A stretch of 64,000 bases of DNA, taken from the NCBI GenBank assembly GCA_027596075.1, contig JADGJC010000089.1:564-64563 (forward strand), written 5' to 3'. A program made the translations under genes and the position numbers. Shown here piece by piece: positions 12,599 to 22,993 of this stretch. The notes below the pieces were generated by a model. The model saw nothing but the letters and a program-made list of their open reading frames with translations, had not been told where the DNA came from and made no database searches. How positions within the stretch are numbered: position 1 is the first letter of the stretch; each line of letters starts with the position of its first letter. The stretch comes from Rhizophlyctis rosea. Taxonomy: Eukaryota; Chytridiomycota; Chytridiomycetes; Rhizophlyctidales; Rhizophlyctidaceae.

Positions 12599-13873
12599 AG
12601 TAAGCGTCACGCAATCCATCATCAATACTCACGCTCATCACAACCATAGTGGCATCGCGTCGAGACGATTTAGAAGCGTGGTTTTATTCGATTGGATATT
12701 TTGTTCCGGGGTTCATCCCCTGGCGCGACGACGTTTCCTCCGATGATATCAGACGGAAGAAGGAAGGATATCTGCAGTCTCCTGAATTTGAGAAGTATGA
12801 CGCCATTGGATTTTCGTGGCAACCATCTTCTGGCAATAAGACTTTTGATTTTCAGGTTGCCGAACGCCTTTCACGAAATATTTAATTATATCAAGTCTCT
12901 CGGGTTCAAGGACGAGCCGGACTACACGTACATTCGGAATCGATTGATTAGGATGGCCGTAGAGGAGAACATTGTGCTTGATAACACTTACGACTGGTCT
13001 GATAAAGTTTGTATTTGCACTATTCGTGTCCTCCCAACAACATCTGTCTAATCTGCTCTACTTTCCGTCCCAAGATTCCCGCTGTCGCGGTAAGCCCAAT
13101 CTATCCTTTCACTAGATTCCCTTCGATTCACATCATAACAACTGATTCATTTTCAGCCTTGGAAAGACGCCGGTAAAATATACGTCCTGGCTGGATCGGA
13201 GGAGGAGCGGGAACGGATTTGGGGAACCGTGGAGCGGTGGAAGAAACATTTCAGAGATTTGACATTGGGTGAGTGGAAACAATCCAACAGTTGATTGTCG
13301 AATCTACCTCACCACTAAAACGCATCATCTTCTGCACTGCACAGTGCGCGGTCCGGCGGATCTTGCGCAAGCGTTTAGGGAGGACGGGCCATATGCCGGT
13401 CTTATCGGATTCGGCAATGGTAAGAAGCAACTTAGTGAACGCACTCACCAACACGAATCATCTGAACATTGCTGCATTACAGGAGCCGTCACCGTAACAG
13501 ACTTCCTCATCAACGCCCGCGCGAACGAAATCCCTTTCCCCTGCTTTACCATTCTCCAACCCGTCGATGCTCAACTCTCTGTGGTGACGCCCCCATTGGA
13601 GATAAGCGCGGGCGTTATCGTTGGGAAAGAGCAAACTGCGAAGGAGAGCAGTGCTGCTTCCCAATTTACAAAGTCACCGCTGTTCGTGACAGACGACCGG
13701 TACGTTCTCCACCCCCTGCCTTTGCACATTCGCTTGGTTGCTCCCTCCCTTCCAAATCTAACCCGCACCTTCCCACACCACACAGGACGCGTTTGCCTTC
13801 ACAAAATCAACTGGCGCAAGCCATCGGCCTCTGGACCACCGAGCGGGTGGTGGAGGCCGATCGGCGCTTCTGA
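12599..13873 (+). CDS. N-truncated casein-kinase-1-like protein with an unrecognised C-terminal domain
   Basis: Seven exons: the short 5' exon ending 12599, then 12650-12794, 12856 to the DWSDK codons (about 13008), a 15-nt micro-exon (IPAVA), PWKDAGKIYV, GPADLAQAFREDG, and VTVTDFLINARANEI with a last piece ending TGA at 13873. The start codon is proposed to be split by an intron (A at 12599, TG at 12650-12651); a GTG at 12649 is the alternative. The first part is the C-lobe of a CK1 kinase: ASRRDDLEAW (SRRDDLE motif) and IFNYIKSLGFKDEPDYTYIR. Glycine loop, VAIK lysine, HRD and DFG are absent, and upstream DNA shows none of them, so the protein cannot be an active kinase. The C-terminal part (about 190 residues, CFTILQPVDAQ, AGVIVGKE) is shared with the pseudogene at 18906-20724 and matches no family I know. 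Confidence 0.6.
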
Positions 13874-14073
13874 AGGGCTCGGGGGTTACGGGGGGTGTGG
13901 GGAGTGGTGGGGCCGCTGGGGGGTGGGGGGAAGTGTTCGGAGCATGTTAGATCAGACGGTTCCCCCTCCTGTTTGATCTACGACACATATCATATTTGCA
14001 TTATTAGCATAGTTTGTTGATCGGGGTAACAGTTGCGGTGGTGAGATATCTGGTTGGGCGGTTGAATCGGGGG

Positions 14074-14287
14074 AGTGTGTGGGAGTTTCGGAGGAAGGCG
14101 GAGCGGTGTGGTGTGGGGCTGGTGTTGAGTATTGCGGATGCGATTATTAGTGGGTTGGCGGAGGGGGATGAGCGGGGTAGAGTGTGTGGGAGTTTCGGAG
14201 GAAGGCGGAGGAGTGTGGTGTCGGAATGGTGTTGAGTATGTCGGATGCGTTTATTAAGAGGAATGGGTTGGTGGAGGGGGTTTGGGT
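14074..14287. repeat. 107-bp direct tandem duplication
   Basis: Two adjacent copies begin AGTGTGTGGGAGTTTCGG at 14074 and 14181 and diverge by roughly 15-20 percent. Each can be read as SVWEFRRKAE...CGVG.VLS, but in different frames because 107 is not a multiple of three. It may be a duplicated 5' exon of the zinc-finger gene downstream or non-coding. Confidence 0.75.
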
Positions 14288-14419
14288 GGGGGCGGTATGG
14301 AGAGTGCGGGTGCGGTGGTGGGTGTGGGGAGGTTGACTCTGGTGGAGATGTGGGTGCCCGAGTTTGAGGAGGCGGTTGATTAGTATCATTGAGGTTGGGA
14401 TCATATACAGGGGTTTGAC

Positions 14420-15259
14420 ATGGTTGTTAGGGCATTGCGGAAGGGAGATAGGAATGTTGGGGTTGTGGGGCTTTGTAGGCGGCATTTGGATTTGGTGGCG
14501 AGGAATTTGGAGTGGGAGGCTAGTTTGGAGAATGGGTCGACGGCTGCGGCGCGGACGGGTGCGACGACGGTTGGTGGGCATGTGTCTTTGGAGGGGAGTG
14601 AGGTGATTGACAAGAAGAAGGAGAAGGGGACGGTTGGAAAAGATGCTCCCGCGATGAACGTTCCATCCCTTTCCAGCTCGACACGGTGCATTCCTTCCGG
14701 CTCCACTTCCCCGGATCGACACCCGACCTGCCACAAATCCCACCCGAAACTCTCCTCCCTCCGCGACCACGCGCGGACGCACGAGTTGCACCGTATGAGA
14801 AACTGTCAATCTATGCTTTGTCATGAGCGGTTTTTGAGACGGCAGGATTTCAGGAGGCATGATGCGACGCATTTGGAGGGTGTGAAGCCTTGGAAATGTG
14901 AGGGGTGTGGGACGAGGTTTACGAGACGGGATGCGTCGCAGAGGCATAGGAAGGCTAGAAGGTGTGGGGCGCTTAGTGGGGTTGGGGCGGAGGTTAAGGT
15001 TGAGAATGATAACGGGTTTGATGCACCACCGACGCCGGAAGCGATGAAGGAGATGAAGACTCCGCCGCGGAAGACGCCGGCTAAGAGGTTGGGGTTTGAG
15101 ACTCCTGAAGGTGTTGAGAAGAAGGAGAGGACGCCTACGAGGAGTAATTCGAGGTTGAGGGCGAGGAGTGGTGGGAGACGCCGGTTGGGAGTTCGGATGT
15201 GTAGGATGTGGAGGGAAGTGGGGTTGCGGAGTGGAGTGTGCTTGGGGAGAAGGCTATAA
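14420..15259 (+). CDS. C2H2 zinc-finger protein
   Basis: The frame runs 279 residues from ATG at 14420. A basic, Ser-rich middle (about residues 90-115) precedes one degenerate finger (CHKSHPKLSSLRDHARTH), a second (CHERFLRRQDFRRHDATH) and a third (CEGCGTRFTRRDASQRH). The HLEGVKPWKC linker resembles the TGEKP-type linker between tandem fingers. Family knowledge suggests a nuclear DNA-binding regulator; the target is unknown. The start is uncertain, since reading-frame-like sequence lies upstream (GVGRLTLVEMWVPEFEEAVD near 14300-14390) and could be an earlier exon. The C-terminus is also uncertain: a GGT repeat at about 15288-15308 sits in another open frame just downstream, so a splice or frameshift could extend the protein. 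Confidence 0.62.
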   Translation: MVVRALRKGDRNVGVVGLCRRHLDLVARNLEWEASLENGSTAAARTGATTVGGHVSLEGSEVIDKKKEKGTVGKDAPAMNVPSLSSSTRCIPSGSTSPDRHPTCHKSHPKLSSLRDHARTHELHRMRNCQSMLCHERFLRRQDFRRHDATHLEGVKPWKCEGCGTRFTRRDASQRHRKARRCGALSGVGAEVKVENDNGFDAPPTPEAMKEMKTPPRKTPAKRLGFETPEGVEKKERTPTRSNSRLRARSGGRRRLGVRMCRMWREVGLRSGVCLGRRL

Positions 15260-16270
15260 TGGGGCAGGGGAATGTGTCGGTTGCTGTTGGTGGTGGTGGT
15301 GGTGGTGGGGAGACGTCCGCGCCGGCGGTCGGTTCGACGGTTGTGACGGGGTTTGAGAGGAGTGATACGGTTGAGGCTGAGGTTGTGGAAGGGTTAGGGG
15401 GATGGGTCGGGGAGTGTTCTTGTTCTTGTTTGGTGTCGTTTTTTTTGTATATGTTCTTTCCATATATATGTACCGTTTTCGCTTTTCGTTTCTTTTCTTT
15501 CCAAATGTAAGCGGAGGGTTAATTTTACATTTTCTCGCATCGCCGATACAAATTGTCCCCTGTGCTCCGAGATGGTGATTGCGTAGTCGCTGTCGTCAAA
15601 GTCCCTCCCGCCATCGGTGGCCACGTCCGCAGCGTTGGAATGATCATCGTCTTCACCTCCGCTTCCTTGCTCGCTGTCTCCGGAAAGATTCTTCTGTCTT
15701 CCCCATACATCACTACTCCCCACATCTGGCCTCAGTAGTGCCATGGCTTCCCGTGCCACCAACTGTGCCACCACGATTTCTTGACGATCTGCGTCACCAT
15801 CGTCGAGAATTCTGAATCGTGTTCAAACTCTCAATCGATTTTGATCGTGCCACAACGACATCAACGGCAGTCAGATGAGTTAGGTCGTCATCAGCCGACT
15901 CGGCATATCAAAAACCATCGCCATTTCCATCTGATGTGTGGAGCTCAGATGATTGCATCGAAGAGTACCCACACGCAATTCAGGTTGAAACTCACCTCGA
16001 CTTCCATGGTAATTTGACGTTTCCGAGTACCAATGTTCTGTTACGTGTGACAGATTGCTTCAAACGTTATTGAGCGAGACAGATACGTAAAGGAGGTGAA
16101 GGGCTTTGTTTGATAGACAACAACACCTTTGGTCAAAACGGTTACAAGATTAGAAAGGAGCAAATCAGTAGCACTTCACAAATGGAAGGACGTATGAACC
16201 TTTTCTGACCCTGCAGAGAGAAATGGTACGAGGTATTGAATTGAAGGTGAAGTCACTGGGCGCAAGGGAA
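15260..16270. other. Intergenic, with one doubtful minus-strand frame
   Basis: Apart from the doubtful frame at 15394-15774 I see no gene. It starts with a (GGT)n tract at about 15288-15308. Confidence 0.45.
15394..15774 (-). CDS. Possible small acidic protein (doubtful)
   Basis: An open minus frame that extends upstream without a Met as FRILDDGDADRQEIVVAQL, continues REAMALLRPDVG, an acidic stretch (SGGEDDDHSNAADV) and a charged C-terminus. Composition looks protein-like, and a MEVE|GTGAGT exon lies near 16010, but I could not join it in phase. No family recognised. It may be chance. Confidence 0.2.
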   Translation of the reverse strand: MVAQLVAREAMALLRPDVGSSDVWGRQKNLSGDSEQGSGGEDDDHSNAADVATDGGRDFDDSDYAITISEHRGQFVSAMRENVKLTLRLHLERKETKSENGTYIWKEHIQKKRHQTRTRTLPDPSP

Positions 16271-16702
16271 ACAAGCTGAGATCTCTCCGAAACGGAGCCG
16301 ACGGGGGAATGAGCTGGGAACTATCCAAATTGGAGCTGACGGGGGTATGAGCTGACAACTTTCCAAATTGGAGACGAAGGATGAATGAGCTGGAAATTCT
16401 CCGGGTTCAAAGTGAAGGGGGAATGAGCTGGAATCTCTCCAGATTCGGAGCCGAGGGGCCATAAGCTGAGATCTTTCCAGATTTGAGGCGGGAGGCGAAT
16501 GGGCTGCAATCACGCCGAATTCGTAGCGGCGGGAGGATGAGCTCAGATCTCTCCGGACTCGAACGGAGGGGGGATGGGCTGAGATGCGGAGCGAGGGGGA
16601 TTGGGCTGAGATCTCTCCCGATTCGGACCCAAAGGAGTCAACGAGGACTGGGCTGAGATCTCTCCGGATTCGGGGTCGAGAGGGAATAGGCTCAGATCTC
16701 TA
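16271..16702. repeat. 38-bp minisatellite, about 11 degenerate copies
   Basis: Units begin AGCTGAGATCTCTCC and end GGGGGAATG. Seven consecutive units are 37-38 bp; the later ones carry a deletion or an insertion. Sequence identity between units is moderate, so the array is old. Thirty-eight is not a multiple of three, so open frames across it are not meaningful. Confidence 0.9.
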
Positions 16703-18905
16703 ATGGGATGCGAACGGGAAGCGAGCTCAAGGCTTCAAAGTGGAAGCCAGGGCTTGGCTGCAGCAGCGGAATGGCCAGGTATCTGGATTCCAAGCGGGGA
16801 GATGGGCTGTGGTGTTCGGAATGGAAAAAGATAAGGTGGGTAGTCAAGGAGGTAGAGCCCAGAATGGATCAAAGTGTACACCGAATGGCGATCCGGTCTG
16901 ATCCTGGTCAATAAAATGCTGTCATCGGCATTCCTCCATTGTCAGACTGTTGCGCCCACGGTTGGACCCGCCTTGGATGTGTTTCCATAAGGATGGGTGC
17001 CGATAGGGCGATGGAATGACCGTGCTCCTTCAAAGATTTCATGGTGAATTCGTTCTACACGAGTAAGTCTTCAAAAGTAGAAGAAGAGTTGTGAGTCAGA
17101 TAGACAATTGATAGGTTGTCGCAGCACAAAGACATCAGTAATATAGTTACTTTCGTCTTCCATCAAACATCAATCGTAGCTCTCACAACAAGCGGGATAG
17201 GCGTCAAATGCAACCACCACCGGTAACTTGAAGAAAACGATTTGAGACTGGGCAGCGGGCGGAACGAGAAGGGGAAGGGAAGCCTCTGCTCCGCGTACCA
17301 CAAATTGTCCACAACGGCGGCTTTGAGGTGACACGCCGGTCTCGCTGTGAACCCTGAAACTCGGACTGAAAAGCCCCACGTAGTTTTGGTGGTGGGATTG
17401 ATTTGCTACATCCGACTCATGCACGGTTCGATCCAAATTTAACATGAAAACTGGCCCACCGGATCCAGTGAACCGTGCATGACCCCTGTATGCTGTCTGT
17501 GCCCGCATCGACTCGTCCAAGCCTCTCACAACCCTCCATGTCCAGACTCCCGAACTGGCAGAACTCAAGGATGCGCATATGAGTGATTGAGTGATAGTGA
17601 GACCGGTAGGCGGTACACGTGGAAGACCAAACGCACAAGCGGTAACTGGTGAGAAGTAAATATGAATTCTTGAAAAAGGTTAAAAATCACCACGAGAGGA
17701 TGCAGCGCGTTCTGGGTATTCTACTGATATGCATATCATCTATATAAATGCATATCATCTATATATGCATATCATCTATATATGGATATAACAGTGAATA
17801 CCAATTTTTGTGTTTGTTAAAATCAAATTAATGAATCTGGCTTGTAGGCCCGAAAATCTCCAGGATAAGGGCGCTGCTATCCTGCCAAAATCCCGCGTAT
17901 TTTGGACTTTTGGGCTTTGAGTATTTTCCTGGCTTATGCGACATTTTGATGGGTGGCGGAAATGGCTGAGGAGGTACACCCTCATGTAATCAATGGGGTC
18001 CGAAAACGCCAGGGGAGCATCTCAGGGTCCATGTGCCTTCTGAATGCTGGTGATTGGCAGAATCACCACCCCGCAAAATCCCTCCGACATGATACCATCA
18101 GATTATGATGGTTTACACTATTCATCCTTGTGCCACAGTCGAGATTCACTTGGTGCACAATCCGCAATCTACTAATAGGACTCAACATCGTCGACTTCCC
18201 TGCGCTTCCTGCCGTTCCTGCATCTCCCGTCAAACCTGGGGTGTGATATTGTGCCGTGGATCCTCTTTCTGGTAGTCGCCAATACCCATGATGCGGTACT
18301 AGATGCATGCGTTAATCCTCAATCTGGTCGTCCCCGATATTGATGATACATTGATTAATGTATGCTGTATTGTCAGGGCTATCATGAGAGAGGGGAAGAG
18401 ATGTCTGCTATCCCTGACAACACTTTCCGCTGTGATGTACTTGTTGTGACGGCTACGTCAACTTGATAACAATATCAACTTTGGACAAAACACTACTATC
18501 TTTGTATGTATATATAACCCTCCCGTCCTCCTGCAGTGGGCCCTCAAACCACCCGGGCCTCAAAGATCGGATGTGAAGGAGAAACATCTCGATCTAGGAG
18601 GACTTGAGCATCGTCTAAGCACTACCCCTCGTCCCCCCGCGGCCCTACCGCTCACCACACCCCCCGCATTCCATTACTTCTTACAAAGGCCGGTTGGCCT
18701 CAACCACTCGCCCAGTGGCCCAAAGCCCAACCGTCTTGATGAATTTGTTGGCGCCGGAAACCGATCCCTTGGTGGTGGGAGAAACGCATGATAAGTCATG
18801 GATATCACACGATAGTCAACCATATGTGTCCATCGATCAGCTTACCTTGCATACGAATCAAATACCCTCGGCGCCGCAAAGGATTGTAAGACGGAATTCT
18901 CGGCC
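16703..18905. other. Intergenic region, no supported gene
   Basis: About 2.2 kb between the 38-bp array and the kinase pseudogene. The longest frames (for example minus strand 17170-17568) show no domain, splice structure or codon pattern that would support them. An AT-rich tandem repeat lies at 17728-17790. Confidence 0.5.
17728..17790. repeat. AT-rich tandem repeat
   Basis: Three to four copies of a 17-18-bp unit, ATGCATATCATCTATATA. Confidence 0.85.
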
Positions 18906-20724
18906 TCAATGTGGTGTTCCCACAATTACGGCGGCATTGGCAGACAAGGGGTTGTCCAAAGCTTTGATGAGGGTGTCGCCGGGTTGGAGGATGACGAAGC
19001 AGAGGAAATCAAGCTTGTAGGACTGCAGACTGAGAAGCAGATTGATCACCGTACGGACACCTGGAACATGATATTCTTCGTCGATGATGCTCCATGTCGT
19101 TCGTCAGAGGTGAGGCCTCACCATCACCAACACCGATCGACCCCGCGCCATGATTCCAGCAGTGTAGCGTCGCTCAAAGTCGTTATCCCGCAAATATGCA
19201 TTGTCAGATGCATTGTGTACACTGATGGTCAGTCGTGGCACTTACCGAATTTGAAGTTGCCCAACTTATGCTGCCAGCGTTCCATGGTGCCCTTCATTTT
19301 GTCCTCCGTCTCCTTCCCGCCTCCAACAACAATGACTCCACCTGCGTGTGGCTTTACCTGTTATATACATGATGAGTGAAGAAGATATCGGAGTTGTGAA
19401 GACAAGAACTTCATACCGCCTGCTTGTCGATCTGCAAACAGGCGGTTGGTGAATTAGTATGACGTATAAAAGAGAACCTCGGGATATCCAACCAACCTTT
19501 CCGTATGATAACGGTAATCATACTGAATCCCCACCGTCGCAGAAAAATCACGGAATGGGCGACGGAGGTACTCATGGTTGGGCGTAGCTTCAAAGCCCAA
19601 GCTCTTCACGTTCTTCACGGCTCCGTAAAAGGGACCGACGCTAAGAAGAAAATATCAGAGACAAATACATGGAGTGATAGTATAGCTATCACATACGTGC
19701 GCTTGCAACTCCAAAAGCTCGGACGAGTTTGGAAAGTCGCTCTTCGCTTTCCTCAATGCGTCTGTATCTTCCGTCAAGTGAGATAATGGGAGAGAGCCGG
19801 CGGTGAAGTATATCAGGATATACATCAGCGCCTACAAATCTTCTCTTCTCGACCCCACTATCAAAGCGATTAGCATTGATACTTCCAGTACAAGATGGAA
19901 TCAAAAATCGCGAATGGCGCCTGCCAATACCACTGTCGCACAATGTGCTTGGAAACTCCGATGGGCTCATGAAGGTGTGGCGTCCGACTTCAATGCGTTT
20001 CTTTGTCGCGGGGTCAAGGAAAGAGTGGGACAATCCAAAGTCTACCATGTAGACTGTGTGCCGGTCTTTGCGTCCGAAGAGAAGATTTGCCGGCTTCAAA
20101 TCACAATGAATGAAGCCCTTTTGATGCACCGACTCTGTACGCGTCAGCTGCTCAAGACGGTGGAGGAGGAATGGATAATCAGTGCTTACGCAAGTAATGT
20201 GATTGCACGGATAATCCGTACCAGTTGATCTGCAATTAGCATGACGGTCTTTGTGGACCAGTCTTTGCCGCAGAATTCAAAAACGAAGTGGAGGGACAGG
20301 CCCAGAAGCTCGGAGAGCATGTAGTTGAATGTGCTTTCCGCGCCGTACTTCAACACGTGGGGGATACTCGCTGATGACACGGTTGAGGGGAGAAGATCGA
20401 AGATTCAAATTTACGTGGTTGGCACCTACCCGTGCCTTTCAGCGACTCCAAAAGTTGGTACTCGTTCTTCAAATTCGGGCAGTCTGTTGGGGCTTGCTCC
20501 GTCTTTACGGCCTAGAGGATCCCGCTCACCAACTTCACCACTGCAAGTTCAAGCAGCTTCAGTTATGGCTCTACAATGCTGCATTCCAATGTACGAGACA
20601 AGCAAATGAGGCCTTCATGCTTACCATTATAGACCTGCCCGTAGCCTACGCTCCCCAACAACTTTTCAATACGGTATTTGGTCTCCACCCGACAACCCGT
20701 TAGGGTTGGTGCTCCTGCCGACAT
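18906..20724 (-). pseudogene. Casein-kinase-1-like kinase copy with frame breaks
   Basis: Nearly a whole CK1 domain is traceable. MSAGAPTLTG starts at 20724; then KYRIEKLLGSVGYGQVYN (glycine loop), AVKTEQAP (VAVK lysine), IPHVLKYGAESTFNYML, HCDLKPANLLF (catalytic loop), VDFGLSHSF (DFG), GSINANRFDSG, ALMYILIYFTAGSLP, VKNVKSLGFEATP and a C-terminal ILQPGDTLIK/AAVIVGTP ending TGA. Against function: a TAG lies in frame directly before AVK (about 20518), the frame shifts by one base between EKRRF and ALMY (about 19840), and the consensus donor after the ALMYIL segment is out of phase with the next exon. The micro-exon IDKQA and the C-terminal domain match the copy at 12599-13873, which lies in inverted orientation. 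Sequencing error or unusual splicing could mimic decay; pseudogene is the best reading. Confidence 0.65.
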
Positions 20725-21742
20725 GAGTTTCTTTCTCACGCGACAGATACAAGGGTTGACCAAACGTTGAGGGTTATTTGGGAGATGAGAATGTGGGAAA
20801 GTTGGGATCAAGGGACTGGAAAGAAGAACTACACAAGGTCGGGATTTGACGTTGAAGTTCAACGAGGCCAAGTATTGGTGGTTCAGTATGTCGAATCAAC
20901 TTTCTCCAACTATTTCAACCTGTTGGGCGATTTCATTTTCCAGCAATATGGACAATTATGCTACGTCCATTTCTCCATTAAAGGAGGTGAGGCTTGCAGG
21001 GTTACCGACTGAAGCAAGCCAGAGGAGCAGCAAGTACCAGAAAATGCCCATCAATGCCCATATGTGATCACCTTCTTCATACATGATATCAATGCATCTT
21101 AGCTAGGTTTTCATGGGCAGCAGCACATGCTAATTTTTGTTTATCCCTCGAAAGTGTCAAAGTTGGACATTGAGAAATGAAATCAAGTGGCACAGGTTTG
21201 CTGACACAGTCACTGAAACAGGCTGATGGCTGGCCCGCTTCTGTTTGTGCGACCGTAGTGCAGGCGTGGTTCTTCCCTTTCTATTTTGGAACAAAAATGG
21301 ACGAATTGAAATGTCCTGAGAACTTGTGGAGCCTCAAGTTTTCGAAATGTGGTGTATGACGTTTCACGCCGCAGGTCTCCGCCTTTTTGAAACACCGCGT
21401 GCCACCCCCCGTTATCAACTTACCACAAAAAAGTTCCATAAAACGGTGGCGTTACCCCACATTTGGTGGCAGGCACTCTCCTGATGCAGCAAAAGCTACT
21501 CCATTTGGAATTTGGATGAAGAGGTCCGCGGAAGAATCTTCCATGTGAACCTTCCACATTTTGTGGGTGGACTGGACTGTAGAACAAGGAGGCTGGTCAT
21601 GAGAGGAGTGGGGTTCCCGAAAGCGGAGCATTCCATCCAGGACAGCTTTCCATTATATAGGGATGATGCTTGCCCACCTCGCTCCATTACCCCAGGAAAC
21701 AGTCCATCATCAACTCCGGATTCTGCAAACACCACCGCAACT
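20725..21742. other. Intergenic region upstream of the cellulase
   Basis: No gene supported. The cellulase TATA element is at 21654-21660. Confidence 0.5.
21654..21660 (+). promoter_or_regulatory. TATA box of the GH7 gene
   Basis: TATATAG, 83 bases upstream of the start codon at 21743, in the usual range for a fungal TATA promoter with a short leader. Confidence 0.55.
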
Positions 21743-22993
21743 ATGAAGGTCTCTGCTCTCGTTGGTCTCACCTCCCTCTGCGCTGGTGCCTATGCCCAAA
21801 ACTACCTCCCCTTCTCCTACCAAAAGTGCGACACCAGTTCAGGATGCCAGACTGTAAATGCCGGTCTCGTCGTTGACGGCAACAAAAGCCCATCGTCTGT
21901 CGCCATGTCTGGATCTGGCGGCACAGTCGTCCTCTCCCAGCCCATCTCTCGTTCCTACATCGTTAATACATCCACCAACAAATACGATCTCTTGAAGTTG
22001 AAGAACAGACAGGTTTCCTTCGACGTCAACGTCGGCGCGGTAAAATGCGGGTGGAACGCCAGTTTCTACCTTGTGCAGATGAGCGGCAGCGCTTCCCCCG
22101 GCAGCGGGTACTGCGATGCGCAGGGTACCTGTAACGAAATGGACATTATTGAAGCTAATATCGGTGGGCATCAAGTCACGCCTCACCCATGCAGTGGTGT
22201 GAACGGATCCGGCTCTTGCGACCCCAACGTAAGCAAAATTCATAACTCACTTTCCTTGGACGCGCAAACTAAATTGCAATTGCATATGTCAGGGATGTGG
22301 CGTCAACACCTACAAGAGCTTCGGCTCTCAGGTCGGGCCCGGCAAGACCATCGACACCACAAAAACCTACACCGTCACCACCGTCTTCAAGACCGTCGAC
22401 AACACCGACACTGGCAAGCTCGCCTCTGTTCAGCAAACCCTCTCCCAAAATGGCAGGAGCGTCACCCTTACCCTCCAAAACGACAGCTTCTGCTCCTCCA
22501 ATGACAGCTACTGGAGCTCCCGCGGCGGCTACAACAACTTCTCCCAAGCCTTCGACCTCGGCATGGTCGGAACCTTCAGTTTCTGGGGTGGCCCATCCTC
22601 CACCAGCATGAACTGGCTCGACGGGGCTCCCAACAACAGCTTCTGCAACTCCGGGAGTGGTGCAAACACGGTCACGTTCGCCAACCTCAAGATCTCTTAC
22701 ATCAACGGCAGTAGTGGGGGCAGCAGCGGCGGCAGTCAACCTACCACTACTACCAGGAGCAGCGGCTCGACTACCACTCAAAACTCTGGTGGTAGCTCTG
22801 GCGGAAACTGCGCTGCCAAGTGGGGTCAGTGCGGTGGTCAAGGTAAGAAAACATCATCTCCTCATAAATACAAATATTTCGCAATCGCCTACTTATTCTC
22901 AAATCCGTTCATTCAGGATGGAGTGGTCCAACTTGCTGCTCATCAGGATCAACCTGCAAAGTCTCCAACCAATGGTACTCCCAATGCTTGTAA
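21743..22993 (+). CDS. Secreted GH7 cellulase (compact catalytic domain) with C-terminal CBM1
   Basis: Three exons, 21743-22228, 22293-22842 and 22917-22993, encode 370 residues. [19 protein letters not shown] is a signal peptide. The catalytic domain shows the GH7 signature [10 protein letters not shown] (nucleophile Glu, Asp, acid/base Glu; the usual Trp is Ile), [16 protein letters not shown] and [17 protein letters not shown] Gly/Ser/Thr linker leads to a family 1 cellulose-binding module ([15 protein letters not shown] through YSQCL, stop TAA exactly at the usual end). The family contains retaining beta-1,4-glucanases (cellobiohydrolases and endoglucanases). The catalytic part is only about 280 residues against about 370-430 in typical members, so substrate-enclosing loops are probably short, which would fit an open-cleft endoglucanase. 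That last point is inference. Confidence 0.88.

Noticed and set aside
17170..17568. 132-residue minus-strand frame
   Set aside because: No recognisable domain, splice partner or codon pattern; a neighbouring frame is equally open.
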